A DNA stretch of 64,000 nucleotides from assembly GCA_028820845.1 (NCBI GenBank), contig JAPPII010000074.1, positions 62,001 through 126,000 of the forward strand. Reading direction: 5' to 3'. This DNA comes from Candidatus Poribacteria bacterium (lineage in GTDB: Bacteria; Poribacteria; WGA-4E; WGA-3G). This document shows, one piece after another, positions 25,744-33,816 of the stretch (positions within the stretch are counted from its first letter, which is position 1; each line of letters begins with the position of its first letter). The position numbers and the translations under genes are program-made. The notes beneath the pieces are model-generated. The model had not been told where the DNA came from. It was given only the letters and a program-made list of their open reading frames with translations, and ran no database searches.

Positions 25744-25928
25744 AGGTTCGATTGCTCATAAAACTGATTCAAGACGATGGTTGGTATCTCGTCCGGACGC
25801 GAGGTAGCCATCGACAATTTAAACATCCAACAAAAAAGGGCACCGTGACAGTTGCCGGAAAATTGAGTGCGGATGTCCGTCCGGGCACACTCAACAGTGT
25901 TCTAAGGCAAGCTGGACTCAGATGGTGA
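25740..25928 (+). CDS. hicA: HicA-like mRNA interferase toxin
   Basis: A 62-residue HicA toxin with the double-stranded-RNA-binding-like fold: LIKLIQDDGWYLVRTRGSHRQFKHP (the catalytic-type GSHR with His) and GTVTVAGK. The HicB-like gene follows 13 nt after its stop. Such toxins cleave mRNA when released from HicB. The start has no strong Shine-Dalgarno, so translation may depend on coupling with the upstream ORF. Confidence 0.88.
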   Translation: MKVRLLIKLIQDDGWYLVRTRGSHRQFKHPTKKGTVTVAGKLSADVRPGTLNSVLRQAGLRW

Positions 25929-25941
25929 GGTGAATAAATCC

Positions 25942-26175
25942 ATGGAATACGTTGTTATTTTTGAAGAAGGAGAAAATGGTTGCAGTGCTTATGTCCCCGA
26001 TCTTCCTGGGTGCATTGCGGCAGGTGATACAATAGAGACAGTGCGGACATTGGTCGCTGAAGCCATTGCGTTTCATATTGAAGGTCTGCGCGAAGATGGA
26101 GACGTTGTTCCATTGCCGTCGTCAAGTTCACCCATTCCAATAGATCCGGGCATGTTGGTGGAACTTAGAATCTGA
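25942..26175 (+). CDS. hicB: HicB-like antitoxin
   Basis: A 77-residue HicB antitoxin of the short type, with YVVIFEEGENGCSAYVPDLPGC and the helix ETVRTLVAEAIAFHIEGL. It lacks a C-terminal DNA-binding extension, so autoregulation is not assured. The ATG at 25942 has AGGTGA upstream; an in-frame GTG lies at 25930. Partner of the preceding HicA. Confidence 0.88.
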   Translation: MEYVVIFEEGENGCSAYVPDLPGCIAAGDTIETVRTLVAEAIAFHIEGLREDGDVVPLPSSSSPIPIDPGMLVELRI

Positions 26176-26258
26176 TGCCGGAGGGAAAGCCTTACGCTGT
26201 GCTAAACCTCATCAGTGCTTGAATCTGAAATATGCCAATTAGTATTTGAGGTAGAAGT

Positions 26259-26642
26259 ATGAAAGAAACAATCGAAGTCGAAATCATGGAAGTGCTTGAT
26301 ACGTGGATGGAAGCCTTTAATCGTCTTGATATAGTGGCATGGGAGAAGACGTTTCACTTTCCGCACTACCGTCTCGCGTCTGGCAATATGCGAGTCCTCA
26401 ACAAACCGGGTGAGCAGGATATGGAGAGAATAAGACACAACCTAACCACAAGAGGCTGGCACCATAGTGATTGGGACAGACGCAACATTGTCCATGCGTC
26501 GGAGTCTAAGGTCCACGTTGATACGCAATTCACGCGCTATCGCGCCGATGGTACAGTCATTGCCTCCTACGAATCGCTTTATATCTTAACCTACGAAGCG
26601 GGACGCTGGAGCATCAAGCTGCGATCGAGTTTCGCGCCGTAA
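26259..26642 (+). CDS. NTF2-like/SnoaL-fold protein
   Basis: A 127-residue protein with the NTF2-like cone fold: EVLDTWMEAFNRLDIVAWEKTFHFPHYRLASG at the start, then TQFTRYRADGTVIASYESLYILTYEAGRWSIKLRSSF. The family includes SnoaL-like cyclases, steroid isomerases and non-catalytic partners; no reaction can be assigned. It sits just after hicAB and before the convergent GH32 gene. Confidence 0.75.
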   Translation: MKETIEVEIMEVLDTWMEAFNRLDIVAWEKTFHFPHYRLASGNMRVLNKPGEQDMERIRHNLTTRGWHHSDWDRRNIVHASESKVHVDTQFTRYRADGTVIASYESLYILTYEAGRWSIKLRSSFAP

Positions 26643-26665
26643 TAGACTAAGGAAAATTCAACATC

Positions 26666-28156
26666 TCACCAAGGGTTGGTTGCGTCCATCTCCCATTTAA
26701 CGATATTTCTGACCGCAATTCGCCCATCTTCGCAAAACAATCTCACCTGTTTGCTGTCGGGGCGCGTCGGATAAACCCGTTGAACAATGCACATCTCGGT
26801 GTTGACGAACATTTCAATTACCGACCTGTCAACAAAGATATCGAGTTCAAGTACTTGGTCGTCTCCCAATGCATAAGGCACTGTTTGCTTGAACCTTCCG
26901 GGTTTCAACACTTCCCGTCCACAACGGTATGAGAGGGTCCAGTCGTTACTTGCTTTTTCAAAATCGACAACAAAGGCTTGCTGTCCCACATCGTAGCGAA
27001 TCACCGTTTCCTCCTCAAGATCTGGCGAACAGAACAATTTTAACCCAAAGCGTTGCGCAGAACGTGGCTCTATCGTCAGTTTCAGTTCCATACAGTCCGA
27101 AGCAAGCCCTTCAACGGTGATCTCCTGCTTTGCCTCTAAAAATATATCTTCAGTTTGAAATGGGTTGTATCTCAAGGACTGTAATTCTGGAACCGGTTCA
27201 ATGTTTAAGTGGTTGTCCGAAGTCGGCTTTAGATGCCAAGGAAGCGTCATGATGCTCTGCCAACCGTGTCTATCTGCATCGTGGGCATCGGCGATCCACC
27301 CCCAAAAGATGCGTCTCCCTTTATCGTCAATCAGGGTTTCGGGACCCGCGAGCATACTGCCGAGATGGCTGAGTTGTCCGTTAGCTTCTGGGTAGAAGGT
27401 CTCGTTTTCATAGTGTCCAATATAATATTGGCACTTATTGAACGGAAAGTGTGTGTGCATCAGGAGCATGTATTTCTCCCCAAAGCGGAAGAAGTCGGAG
27501 CATGCGCAATCTTCAACCGCTGCTGTCCATCTACGCGAGGATTTATAGAAGGGGCCAACGTAGTTCCATTGCTTGAGATCTTCCGACTTAAACAGGCTCG
27601 TCGAATCGCCTTCATACCCGGGGCGATGGTTTTTATTGCCGATTAAGGCGTAATAGATATCCCCTTCTTTCCAGCCACTCGGATCGAAAATCACGCATTC
27701 GGGGAATTCGTCGGTATCGATTGGAATTACTGGGTTTTCTGCCAACGGGGTCCAGTGTGAGAGATTGGCATCGTGACATTGGTAGATACAGATTCCCCTT
27801 CTCGGCATATTGGTAATGATCGTCGGAATTTCCATTCCTTCCATAATGTCGCCGCTGTTGAAATAATCGCCCTTTTTCCCTTCAAGCGGTTCATCAAGAT
27901 ATGCTGTGTGATAGGTCCAATGTAGTAGATCTCGACTCGAAATGTGTTGCCAACTCGAAAAGTCTCTCTCATCGGGCCCGTTTCTTATCTTTTGGAGGTA
28001 GCCAATATGATACCTACCGTTGAAGAAGATCGCACCGTTGATGTCATTCCAACGGCCATAAGGTGGTAAGAAGTGATATTTCGGGCGAAATTTATCGGCG
28101 ACCATCTTTTCCCTAAATTGATACGACTCCATTAAAAAATCGTCATACGTACGCAT
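26666..28156 (-). CDS. glycoside hydrolase family 32-like (beta-fructosidase-type)
   Basis: A 496-residue enzyme of clan GH-J. The nucleophile block is WNDINGAIFFNGRYHIGY, with NSGDIMEG, the second acid FDP in CVIFDPSGW, and the acid/base Glu in AVEDCACSDFF. The C-terminal module ends with FVDRSVIEMFVN, typical of GH32 beta-sandwich domains. It would split terminal fructose from sucrose, levan or inulin-type sugars. No signal peptide is seen, so the substrate is probably imported. It shares an operon with the DUF6785-type membrane protein (22-nt gap), likely the uptake partner. Confidence 0.85.
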   Translation of the reverse strand: MRTYDDFLMESYQFREKMVADKFRPKYHFLPPYGRWNDINGAIFFNGRYHIGYLQKIRNGPDERDFSSWQHISSRDLLHWTYHTAYLDEPLEGKKGDYFNSGDIMEGMEIPTIITNMPRRGICIYQCHDANLSHWTPLAENPVIPIDTDEFPECVIFDPSGWKEGDIYYALIGNKNHRPGYEGDSTSLFKSEDLKQWNYVGPFYKSSRRWTAAVEDCACSDFFRFGEKYMLLMHTHFPFNKCQYYIGHYENETFYPEANGQLSHLGSMLAGPETLIDDKGRRIFWGWIADAHDADRHGWQSIMTLPWHLKPTSDNHLNIEPVPELQSLRYNPFQTEDIFLEAKQEITVEGLASDCMELKLTIEPRSAQRFGLKLFCSPDLEEETVIRYDVGQQAFVVDFEKASNDWTLSYRCGREVLKPGRFKQTVPYALGDDQVLELDIFVDRSVIEMFVNTEMCIVQRVYPTRPDSKQVRLFCEDGRIAVRNIVKWEMDATNPW

Positions 28157-28178
28157 AGTTTACCTTTCTTTTTTTATT

Positions 28179-30227
28179 TCAATCCAACAAGATGCGATAG
28201 CCGGTTTGAACGCCGGTTATCATCCCAACGATTGACCAGAGCCCGGCACACGTCATCTCACCGAGGATCAATCCAAGAAACAGCGGACGTGCTTCCCTAT
28301 ACGCCCTGAGGCCCCCATATTTCACAACACCATATTTGAGAAAATAACCGAGCATGATAGAGAACCATAGCTTAAACGATGCCCATGAGCTGAGCATCGT
28401 ATACCCAATCGGATGAATCGGCCACCAGACAAAAACTTTTCGTATCCACATCAATCCGATTGTAAACGTGCTCCCGAAAAGCGTCCAACCGGTATTCGCC
28501 CAGTCGGTTCCCTCCGTAGGGCTCGTAAGGACAGCACTCAACCAGCGCGCCCCGCCGCTACCGCCTGTATGCACGAATAGTGCGCCGTGTTGGTAGCTGA
28601 CTTTCAGCACGGAATAATATGAGACAAACAGTCCGAGCACCATCGCCACACCCATCGCCATGAGGAGTCGCCGCCGGTTGGTTCTAACGGTGTCCGCTGC
28701 CTTTAGCCCGTTCATCACATTCGGCATCATAAATTCTCTCAGGTGTGAGGTTAAGCCGGTCGGTTGCATGAACAGCCACGTTGTCGTTGAGGGAGTGATA
28801 TGTGCCGTCCCAAGTGTTGTCAGGAAGAAACTTTGCGGTGAAAATGAAGGATTGATAAAAGGGATACCGCCGTTGATAATCTGCCATGTCAAAGCAACGA
28901 ACACGCCAATTGAAAAGATTACAAAGAGCACCGCAAATCCGAGCGACATTCCCATCAGGACGCTTAGGTATATCAAGACGGATAAACCTCCGAGCAACCC
29001 AAAAACTGTCAACCCGGCGGACATCGGTTCGTTCTGAGCGTCAGATTGGTGGGATCCGCGTCCGAAGCCGCTTAGAAAGAGTTGCTTGATGTGTGTTCTG
29101 GCTTTGAAGAGTGCCCAAGCCCCAAGCGTCAGACACGCACCCGCTTCCTGTGCTGCACTGAACGAATACGCTGTCCATTTTACACCCGGACCCTTCGTTA
29201 TGAAGAAACCGAGCATACTGCCGATGAGACATTGTAGTTTGAAAAACAAAAAGAAAAACCAGAGACTAAAGGCGACCTCAAGTGTGAGCAAGTAGCTGAA
29301 TCCTACCATGGACATCAATATCACAATCTGAAAAGGTCTCAAGGCGTTGAGGGGTCTACCGACGAGGAACGGGTCGAGCCAATATCGGATGGGGATATTG
29401 GGTAGCGTCGGAAAATACGCATGAAGTCCGTTCAACGTGTGAACAAACGCCGGTATCGCGAACCCGACCCACATCTTTCTGTTTTTAAAAAATGAATTGA
29501 CCACCCCTGATTGGTGGACAGAGATTTCCACGGGCAGTTGAACGAGTGGAAACGTGCATTTCTCGTATTCGATCCACTGTTTTCGGAGCATCACAGCGAG
29601 ACAAACCATAACAAAGTAGGCGGTTAGAACATACAAGGCCCACACAGAGAGCGGTTTCAGCCATGCCCCCCAAGGGATCCGCTCGCCGACGGATAGGCCT
29701 TCATAGAAGGAGACAATCGCGGTTTCATCTCGTACGACGCGCCATTCGGGGATATATTGAAAGAAAAGGGATCGCCATTCATTCTCTGGGGTGGCGAAAT
29801 AGTTGTAAGCTGCGAAAGTAGATAGCGCGTCTCGCATCATGCCTGATGACGGGATACCCGCGACGGCAATCATGATGCACCAGATAACGACGAGTTCTTG
29901 GGCGGAGAGGGCGAGTTTCGGATGCAGAAGCCTTAGGACAGAATTAACAACCAACGCCAAAGCGGTCAAGACAAAAAATGGGGCAAGCGGAAAATGACCG
30001 CCTGCCAAAAATGTGTTCCGAATGACAAAATCGTTATAGGGCGCGATTAAACACTCTAAAACTGCTAAGGCGAGTCCAATGACCAACGCCCTTTTTGACC
30101 ATACGGTTTGATATTGGGTGCGTACTGATGACACGTTACCCGTATCACCGGCTCGATGGTATTCCAGGTTTCCCCTATTTTTCCCCATTTTTTGACCAAG
30201 ATTTTTATGATTTACGTGATTTGCCAT
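28179..30227 (-). CDS. DUF6785-type polytopic membrane protein
   Basis: A 682-residue protein with about 12-14 hydrophobic segments after a soluble ~45-residue N terminus. A family mark is the short loop YEKCTFPLVQLPVEIS, equal to EKLAYPIIQLP in the paralogue at 37312-39234. The family is uncharacterised; the E-K-x-x-x-P loop recalls oligopeptide-transporter-like families, so a solute carrier role is a reasonable inference. It is upstream of GH32 in the same operon, which suggests that it imports the GH32 substrate. The start is the ATG at 30227. Confidence 0.75.
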   Translation of the reverse strand: MANHVNHKNLGQKMGKNRGNLEYHRAGDTGNVSSVRTQYQTVWSKRALVIGLALAVLECLIAPYNDFVIRNTFLAGGHFPLAPFFVLTALALVVNSVLRLLHPKLALSAQELVVIWCIMIAVAGIPSSGMMRDALSTFAAYNYFATPENEWRSLFFQYIPEWRVVRDETAIVSFYEGLSVGERIPWGAWLKPLSVWALYVLTAYFVMVCLAVMLRKQWIEYEKCTFPLVQLPVEISVHQSGVVNSFFKNRKMWVGFAIPAFVHTLNGLHAYFPTLPNIPIRYWLDPFLVGRPLNALRPFQIVILMSMVGFSYLLTLEVAFSLWFFFLFFKLQCLIGSMLGFFITKGPGVKWTAYSFSAAQEAGACLTLGAWALFKARTHIKQLFLSGFGRGSHQSDAQNEPMSAGLTVFGLLGGLSVLIYLSVLMGMSLGFAVLFVIFSIGVFVALTWQIINGGIPFINPSFSPQSFFLTTLGTAHITPSTTTWLFMQPTGLTSHLREFMMPNVMNGLKAADTVRTNRRRLLMAMGVAMVLGLFVSYYSVLKVSYQHGALFVHTGGSGGARWLSAVLTSPTEGTDWANTGWTLFGSTFTIGLMWIRKVFVWWPIHPIGYTMLSSWASFKLWFSIMLGYFLKYGVVKYGGLRAYREARPLFLGLILGEMTCAGLWSIVGMITGVQTGYRILLD

Positions 30228-30519
30228 TCATCTCATCTGCCTCTTTTGCGTTAAAAATTCTATGCAGTCACTACATTAGCGAACCATAACGTAATTCTCA
30301 AGATTATAACATACGTCAGTTAAAATGTGGATTTTTGTTTTTTATCAGAGGACAACCACAAGGGCTGCTTCTACTACACCCCACCTACATAGGAGCATTC
30401 GATTTTTCTGTAGGAGGGATTTCCGAATCCTGACACACCGCGACACCAAAAAGATTGCTAAAAACCAAAGAATCGTGATAACATAACCCGCATATTAAGG
30501 AAACAACGAACACACCGAC
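30228..30519. other. intergenic region between divergent membrane-protein genes
   Basis: This 290-bp gap holds no convincing gene. It contains degenerate short repeat-like phrases, such as TCTGTAGGAGGGATTTCC near 30408, typical of dispersed intergenic repeats. No clear promoter could be fixed by eye. Confidence 0.4.
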
Positions 30520-31893
30520 ATGCTTATTCTGCAACTTAAACATCTCAGTCAATCAGAACTCGCGAAGAAGAGAGCCTTATGGGTACTATCCATCGGACTC
30601 CTATTTCTTGGGTTTCTCTTTAACGTATGGCATGTCGCCGAACAGGAATGGTTTGACACGCATCAACGGGACACCGAAAGCCTTATTGTCGGAAGAATGG
30701 TCAAATCCCGCCAAGACGGCCTCTTCTCGGCAGGCGGACTGACGGGGGCAGGAATTGCGACGAATATTCAGCAGGACTGGATATCTGAAAATCAGATTGA
30801 CAATCAATATGCAGCCTATCTTAACAGCGGATCCTTTGATAAATTCTCGCCGTACATGTCCCAACCCGGTGGACAAGGCATAATTTTCAGTCTACTCGAT
30901 GGACTCATCCCCCTCTCACCCCAAATCAAACTCTGGTTGTTCTATGTATTGACGGCTCTACTCTCGGCAATCGCATTGACCTTAATTGTAAACTGGTTTT
31001 ATGAGGCGTTTGGCGGCTGGGTCGCGATCTTCGTCTTATGTTCGGTGGTGCTCTCGCAATGGTTGACAGTCTTTGGGAAGAATCTTTGGTGGAGTCTATG
31101 GGCGTTCTATCTGCCTATGATTGCTGTCTTGTACTTCCTTAAACACCACAGAGTTCCAGCGAACCTTCAGGGCATCAGACTTGGAATCCTAATCTTCATC
31201 ACCGTTTCTATTAAGTGTTTCATCAACGGCTATGAGTACATTACAACCACGCTGTTAATGATGATGGTGCCGTTCGTCTATTATGTTGTCCTTGACAAGT
31301 GGAGCAAACAACAGTGTGTGAAATCGGTCCTTGCAGCCGGACTGGGATCAGGGGTCGCAATTTTTGTCAGTCTCATCATGTTATGTGTCCAAATAGGTGC
31401 TGTCAAGGATGGGTTCATGGATGGCGTGGCGCATGTGATCTGGTCTTTTGGGAAGCGCACGTATGGAGAGACGGGAGACTATCCGGCTGTATATGCTGCC
31501 AGTCTGGAAGCCGGTACAATAGGCGTGGTCATTACCTACATGAACGGTATCTTCTTTGATCTCAACAACTATCTATCTGTTACTAATTCCTTTGTCTCTA
31601 ATTTCCTATTCAAAATCCGCTATGTCTACCTGATAGTTCTGTTTATAGCGATGTCTGCGCTGCTGTTTCGGCGTAGCACTGAAGAGCGGCAACAACATTT
31701 CATCGCTTTAATCTGGACGACGTGGTTTTCGATTCTGGCACCTTTATCGTGGTATGTCATCTTCAAGGCGCACTCATATATCCACATACACATGAGTTTT
31801 CTTCTCTGGCAGATGCCCTTTACTTTCTTCGGCTTTGCCGTGTTCGGTGCTGCCGTGCTGCAAAAAACTTGTAGGGCAAGCACCACGCCTTAA
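30520..31893 (+). CDS. polytopic membrane protein, possible GT-C glycosyltransferase
   Basis: A 457-residue protein with about 10 hydrophobic segments. After the first span the loop carries QRDTESLIVGRMV and GLTGAGIATN; an acidic motif in the first loop is the usual place of the active site in GT-C glycosyltransferases. The long first loop with DKFSPYMSQPGGQG also fits that class. I cannot name a family with certainty. It is a single-gene unit whose terminator overlaps the stop codon. Confidence 0.55.
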   Translation: MLILQLKHLSQSELAKKRALWVLSIGLLFLGFLFNVWHVAEQEWFDTHQRDTESLIVGRMVKSRQDGLFSAGGLTGAGIATNIQQDWISENQIDNQYAAYLNSGSFDKFSPYMSQPGGQGIIFSLLDGLIPLSPQIKLWLFYVLTALLSAIALTLIVNWFYEAFGGWVAIFVLCSVVLSQWLTVFGKNLWWSLWAFYLPMIAVLYFLKHHRVPANLQGIRLGILIFITVSIKCFINGYEYITTTLLMMMVPFVYYVVLDKWSKQQCVKSVLAAGLGSGVAIFVSLIMLCVQIGAVKDGFMDGVAHVIWSFGKRTYGETGDYPAVYAASLEAGTIGVVITYMNGIFFDLNNYLSVTNSFVSNFLFKIRYVYLIVLFIAMSALLFRRSTEERQQHFIALIWTTWFSILAPLSWYVIFKAHSYIHIHMSFLLWQMPFTFFGFAVFGAAVLQKTCRASTTP

Positions 31894-31906
31894 CCCTACA
31901 AGTTTT
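31864..31906 (+). terminator. terminator overlapping the membrane-protein stop
   Basis: AAAACTTGTAGGG (31864-31876) pairs perfectly with CCCTACAAGTTTT (31894-31906). The stem starts inside the last codons and ends in T residues. It may act in both directions for the convergent VOC gene. Confidence 0.7.
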
Positions 31907-31938
31907 AATAAGTATTGCGTCCCGAACGAAAGTTATTT

Positions 31939-32349
31939 TTATTGTGAATAATCGTTCCGTTTCGCTGGATCATCCGTGAAGTATTCAACGAACTCCCATT
32001 CAAAACCATCCGCATCCATGAAATAGATTCGCTTTCGGTAGGGATGTGGTTCGACTTTATAACCTTCTTTATATCCGGCAGCCAGCATACGTTCCCTGAT
32101 ACCTTCAGCGTCATCAACAGCAAAACCGAGATGGTTCACATAAGTCCCTTTCCGGTCTCCTGTGAACGGATGCTTGCGGTCTGACAATGCAATGTAAAAA
32201 TCGTCAGTCCCAAGATGACACCATTTCGTCCCGTTTGCATTATCACCACCGCCCCTGACTCGAAAATCTGGAAAGGCGGTTGTTAGAAAATCGATCGCTT
32301 TTTCAAGGTCGTTCACGCTCATGTTCGCATGTTCAAGATAACGGCTCAT
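31939..32349 (-). CDS. VOC/glyoxalase fold protein
   Basis: A 136-residue vicinal-oxygen-chelate protein with a single beta-alpha-beta-beta-beta repeat pair: LEHANMSVNDLEKAIDFLTTAFP, then VNHLGFAVDDAEGIRERM and YFMDADGFEWEFVEY. Metal-ligand candidates are His7, His in VNHLG and the last Glu of EFVEY. It lies 27 bp after the M24-like gene in the same operon, under the sigma-54-type promoter at 33553-33568. The likely role is isomerase or dioxygenase chemistry on the same substrate. Confidence 0.85.
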   Translation of the reverse strand: MSRYLEHANMSVNDLEKAIDFLTTAFPDFRVRGGGDNANGTKWCHLGTDDFYIALSDRKHPFTGDRKGTYVNHLGFAVDDAEGIRERMLAAGYKEGYKVEPHPYRKRIYFMDADGFEWEFVEYFTDDPAKRNDYSQ

Positions 32350-32376
32350 TTCTTAATCCTCCTGAAAAATTGAGAG

Positions 32377-33495
32377 TTATAGTGGTTGTGGCAATTTTAA
32401 TTCGGCAGGGAAAGCTGTCAACGGCTTCGCGATGCTCCCCGAAATATGGCAAGTATCCTCCAACCGAACGCCTCCCGTTCCCTGAACAGAAAGTACGGAA
32501 TGTCCGACGGTCACCGTCATTCCGTCAGAAATCTGGATACCAGAATCACCGGGATGGATTGTTGGTGCCGGGGTCTCCTCAAAACTAAGTCCGATGCTAT
32601 GACTGATCCCCGCGACGTAGAATTCACCATAGCCGTTTTCAGTGTAAACTTTCTTTGCCGCTGCGTCAATATCTCGCATCTTCCTCCCTGGTCTCAACGC
32701 TGCGATCCCTGCGGCTTGGGCACTTTTATAAGTCTCGAACATATCCATCTGTTTCGCTGTTGGTGTCCCAATCGCAAATGTCCGGCAGAGGTTTGCACAA
32801 TACCCTTTATAACGCGGCACCAAATCCAGAACGACCAGGTCCCCCGCCTCAATAACTTTGTCAGAAGCAGTGCCGTGTAGCCATCCCGAACGGACTCCCG
32901 AATTCACAAACACAGGCGTTGCAACACCATGTCCACCGGCTTTCCGCATAGCGTACTCAACTTCCGCTGCGACCTCATTTTCCGTTATACCCGGTCTAAG
33001 CGTTTTGACTGCCGTCTCCATGCCGATGCCAGCAATTTCTGCAGCACGCTGCATGAGTGCTATCTCGGTGTTATCTTTCACCATACGGAGGGCATCCATA
33101 ACCGGGGCGATATCCATGACATCAACAATCGGATTCGCTCTTTGGAACATGTTCAATAGGAAGGCAGGGGTGCCGAACCACATCTGGACACCAATTTTGA
33201 GTTTCTCCTTATCTCCTATCATACCACGCATCACCTGAACAACGTCCTTAATCTGTTGACCGACAGAGCCGAAAATCCGGACATCTTCGACACCCAATGA
33301 TTCTTTAACCTCTTCCTCTTCTCCAGCAAAAGTGACAACAATTGGCACCCCGTGTGCGGGGATAATAGCGCGCGGTTGATACCGATCCTCTCCGAAAAAG
33401 TAGATATAATCATCGTGCGTCAGAATAAGATAGGCATCAATCCCTTGCTGCTTCATCCTGTCCTGCGCTTTCTGAATCCTCTTTCTATTTACCAT
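32377..33495 (-). CDS. M24 peptidase/creatinase-fold hydrolase with altered metal site
   Basis: A 372-residue protein of the Xaa-Pro aminopeptidase/creatinase fold: an N-terminal domain (DAYLILTHDDYIYFFGE) and a pita-bread domain with VVLDLVPRYKGYCANLCRTF, ISHSIGLSFEE and GVRLEDT. In the usual five-ligand site, Asp of the SDITRT-type motif is Asn here (ANLCRT) and the Glu of the EPG motif is Gly (TVGHSV). Two of five ligands are thus gone, as in creatinase, which works without metal. A C-N hydrolase of that kind is plausible; the substrate is not. It heads the sigma-54-controlled operon; AGGAGG precedes the ATG. Confidence 0.8.
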   Translation of the reverse strand: MVNRKRIQKAQDRMKQQGIDAYLILTHDDYIYFFGEDRYQPRAIIPAHGVPIVVTFAGEEEEVKESLGVEDVRIFGSVGQQIKDVVQVMRGMIGDKEKLKIGVQMWFGTPAFLLNMFQRANPIVDVMDIAPVMDALRMVKDNTEIALMQRAAEIAGIGMETAVKTLRPGITENEVAAEVEYAMRKAGGHGVATPVFVNSGVRSGWLHGTASDKVIEAGDLVVLDLVPRYKGYCANLCRTFAIGTPTAKQMDMFETYKSAQAAGIAALRPGRKMRDIDAAAKKVYTENGYGEFYVAGISHSIGLSFEETPAPTIHPGDSGIQISDGMTVTVGHSVLSVQGTGGVRLEDTCHISGSIAKPLTAFPAELKLPQPL

Positions 33496-33552
33496 CGTAA
33501 TTTCCTCCTGTTAGGATAGTTACCGTTCTCTTGTCGTATTAAAGCATAGTAT

Positions 33553-33568
33553 TGCAAATTTCGTGCCA
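33553..33568 (-). promoter_or_regulatory. sigma-54 (-24/-12) promoter of the M24/VOC operon
   Basis: Read on the minus strand the sequence is TTGGCACGAAATTTGCA: TGGCACG (33568-33562), 4-nt AAAT, then TTGCA (33557-33553). This equals the -24/-12 consensus TGGCACG-N4-TTGCW. It lies about 58 bp upstream of the ATG at 33495. Sigma-54 promoters need an enhancer-binding ATPase, and the divergent gene at 33817 encodes one. Confidence 0.85.
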
Positions 33569-33643
33569 AATGTTCAGCACCTGTCCAATTGAGATATATC
33601 AGCGTTTTACGGGCTAAAATGAAATTTCAGATTTTGCCGATAT

Positions 33644-33735
33644 GTTTCAAATCTGAAACAAAACCTGAATTAATTGCTGAGAAGCCTCGTAAATAAAAGT
33701 TATTTCACAAATGAAACAAATTTCATTTATGAAAC
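33644..33735. promoter_or_regulatory. three palindromic operator/enhancer sites TTTCA-N4-TGAAAC
   Basis: Sites are 33644-33659 (GTTTCA-AATC-TGAAAC), 33702-33717 (ATTTCA-CAAA-TGAAAC) and 33720-33735 (ATTTCA-TTTA-TGAAAC). A TGAAATTTCA palindrome near 33620 may be a fourth half-match. The third site lies 7 bp before the -35 of the regulator promoter, and the set is ~90-180 bp upstream of the divergent sigma-54 promoter. The HTH of the activator is the natural binder. Confidence 0.7.
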
Positions 33736-33742
33736 AAAATTC

Positions 33743-33771
33743 TTGACATCCGCTGCACTATGTGATAATCT
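33743..33771 (+). promoter_or_regulatory. sigma-70-type promoter of the sigma-54 activator gene
   Basis: TTGACA (33743-33748) and TAATCT (33766-33771) with a 17-bp spacer; the alternative GATAAT gives 15 bp. Palindromic operators lie just upstream. Confidence 0.6.
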
Positions 33772-33816
33772 GTAACCTATAGGGAACAAATCTTGTGCAC
33801 GCGTGGGGGGGAAATA

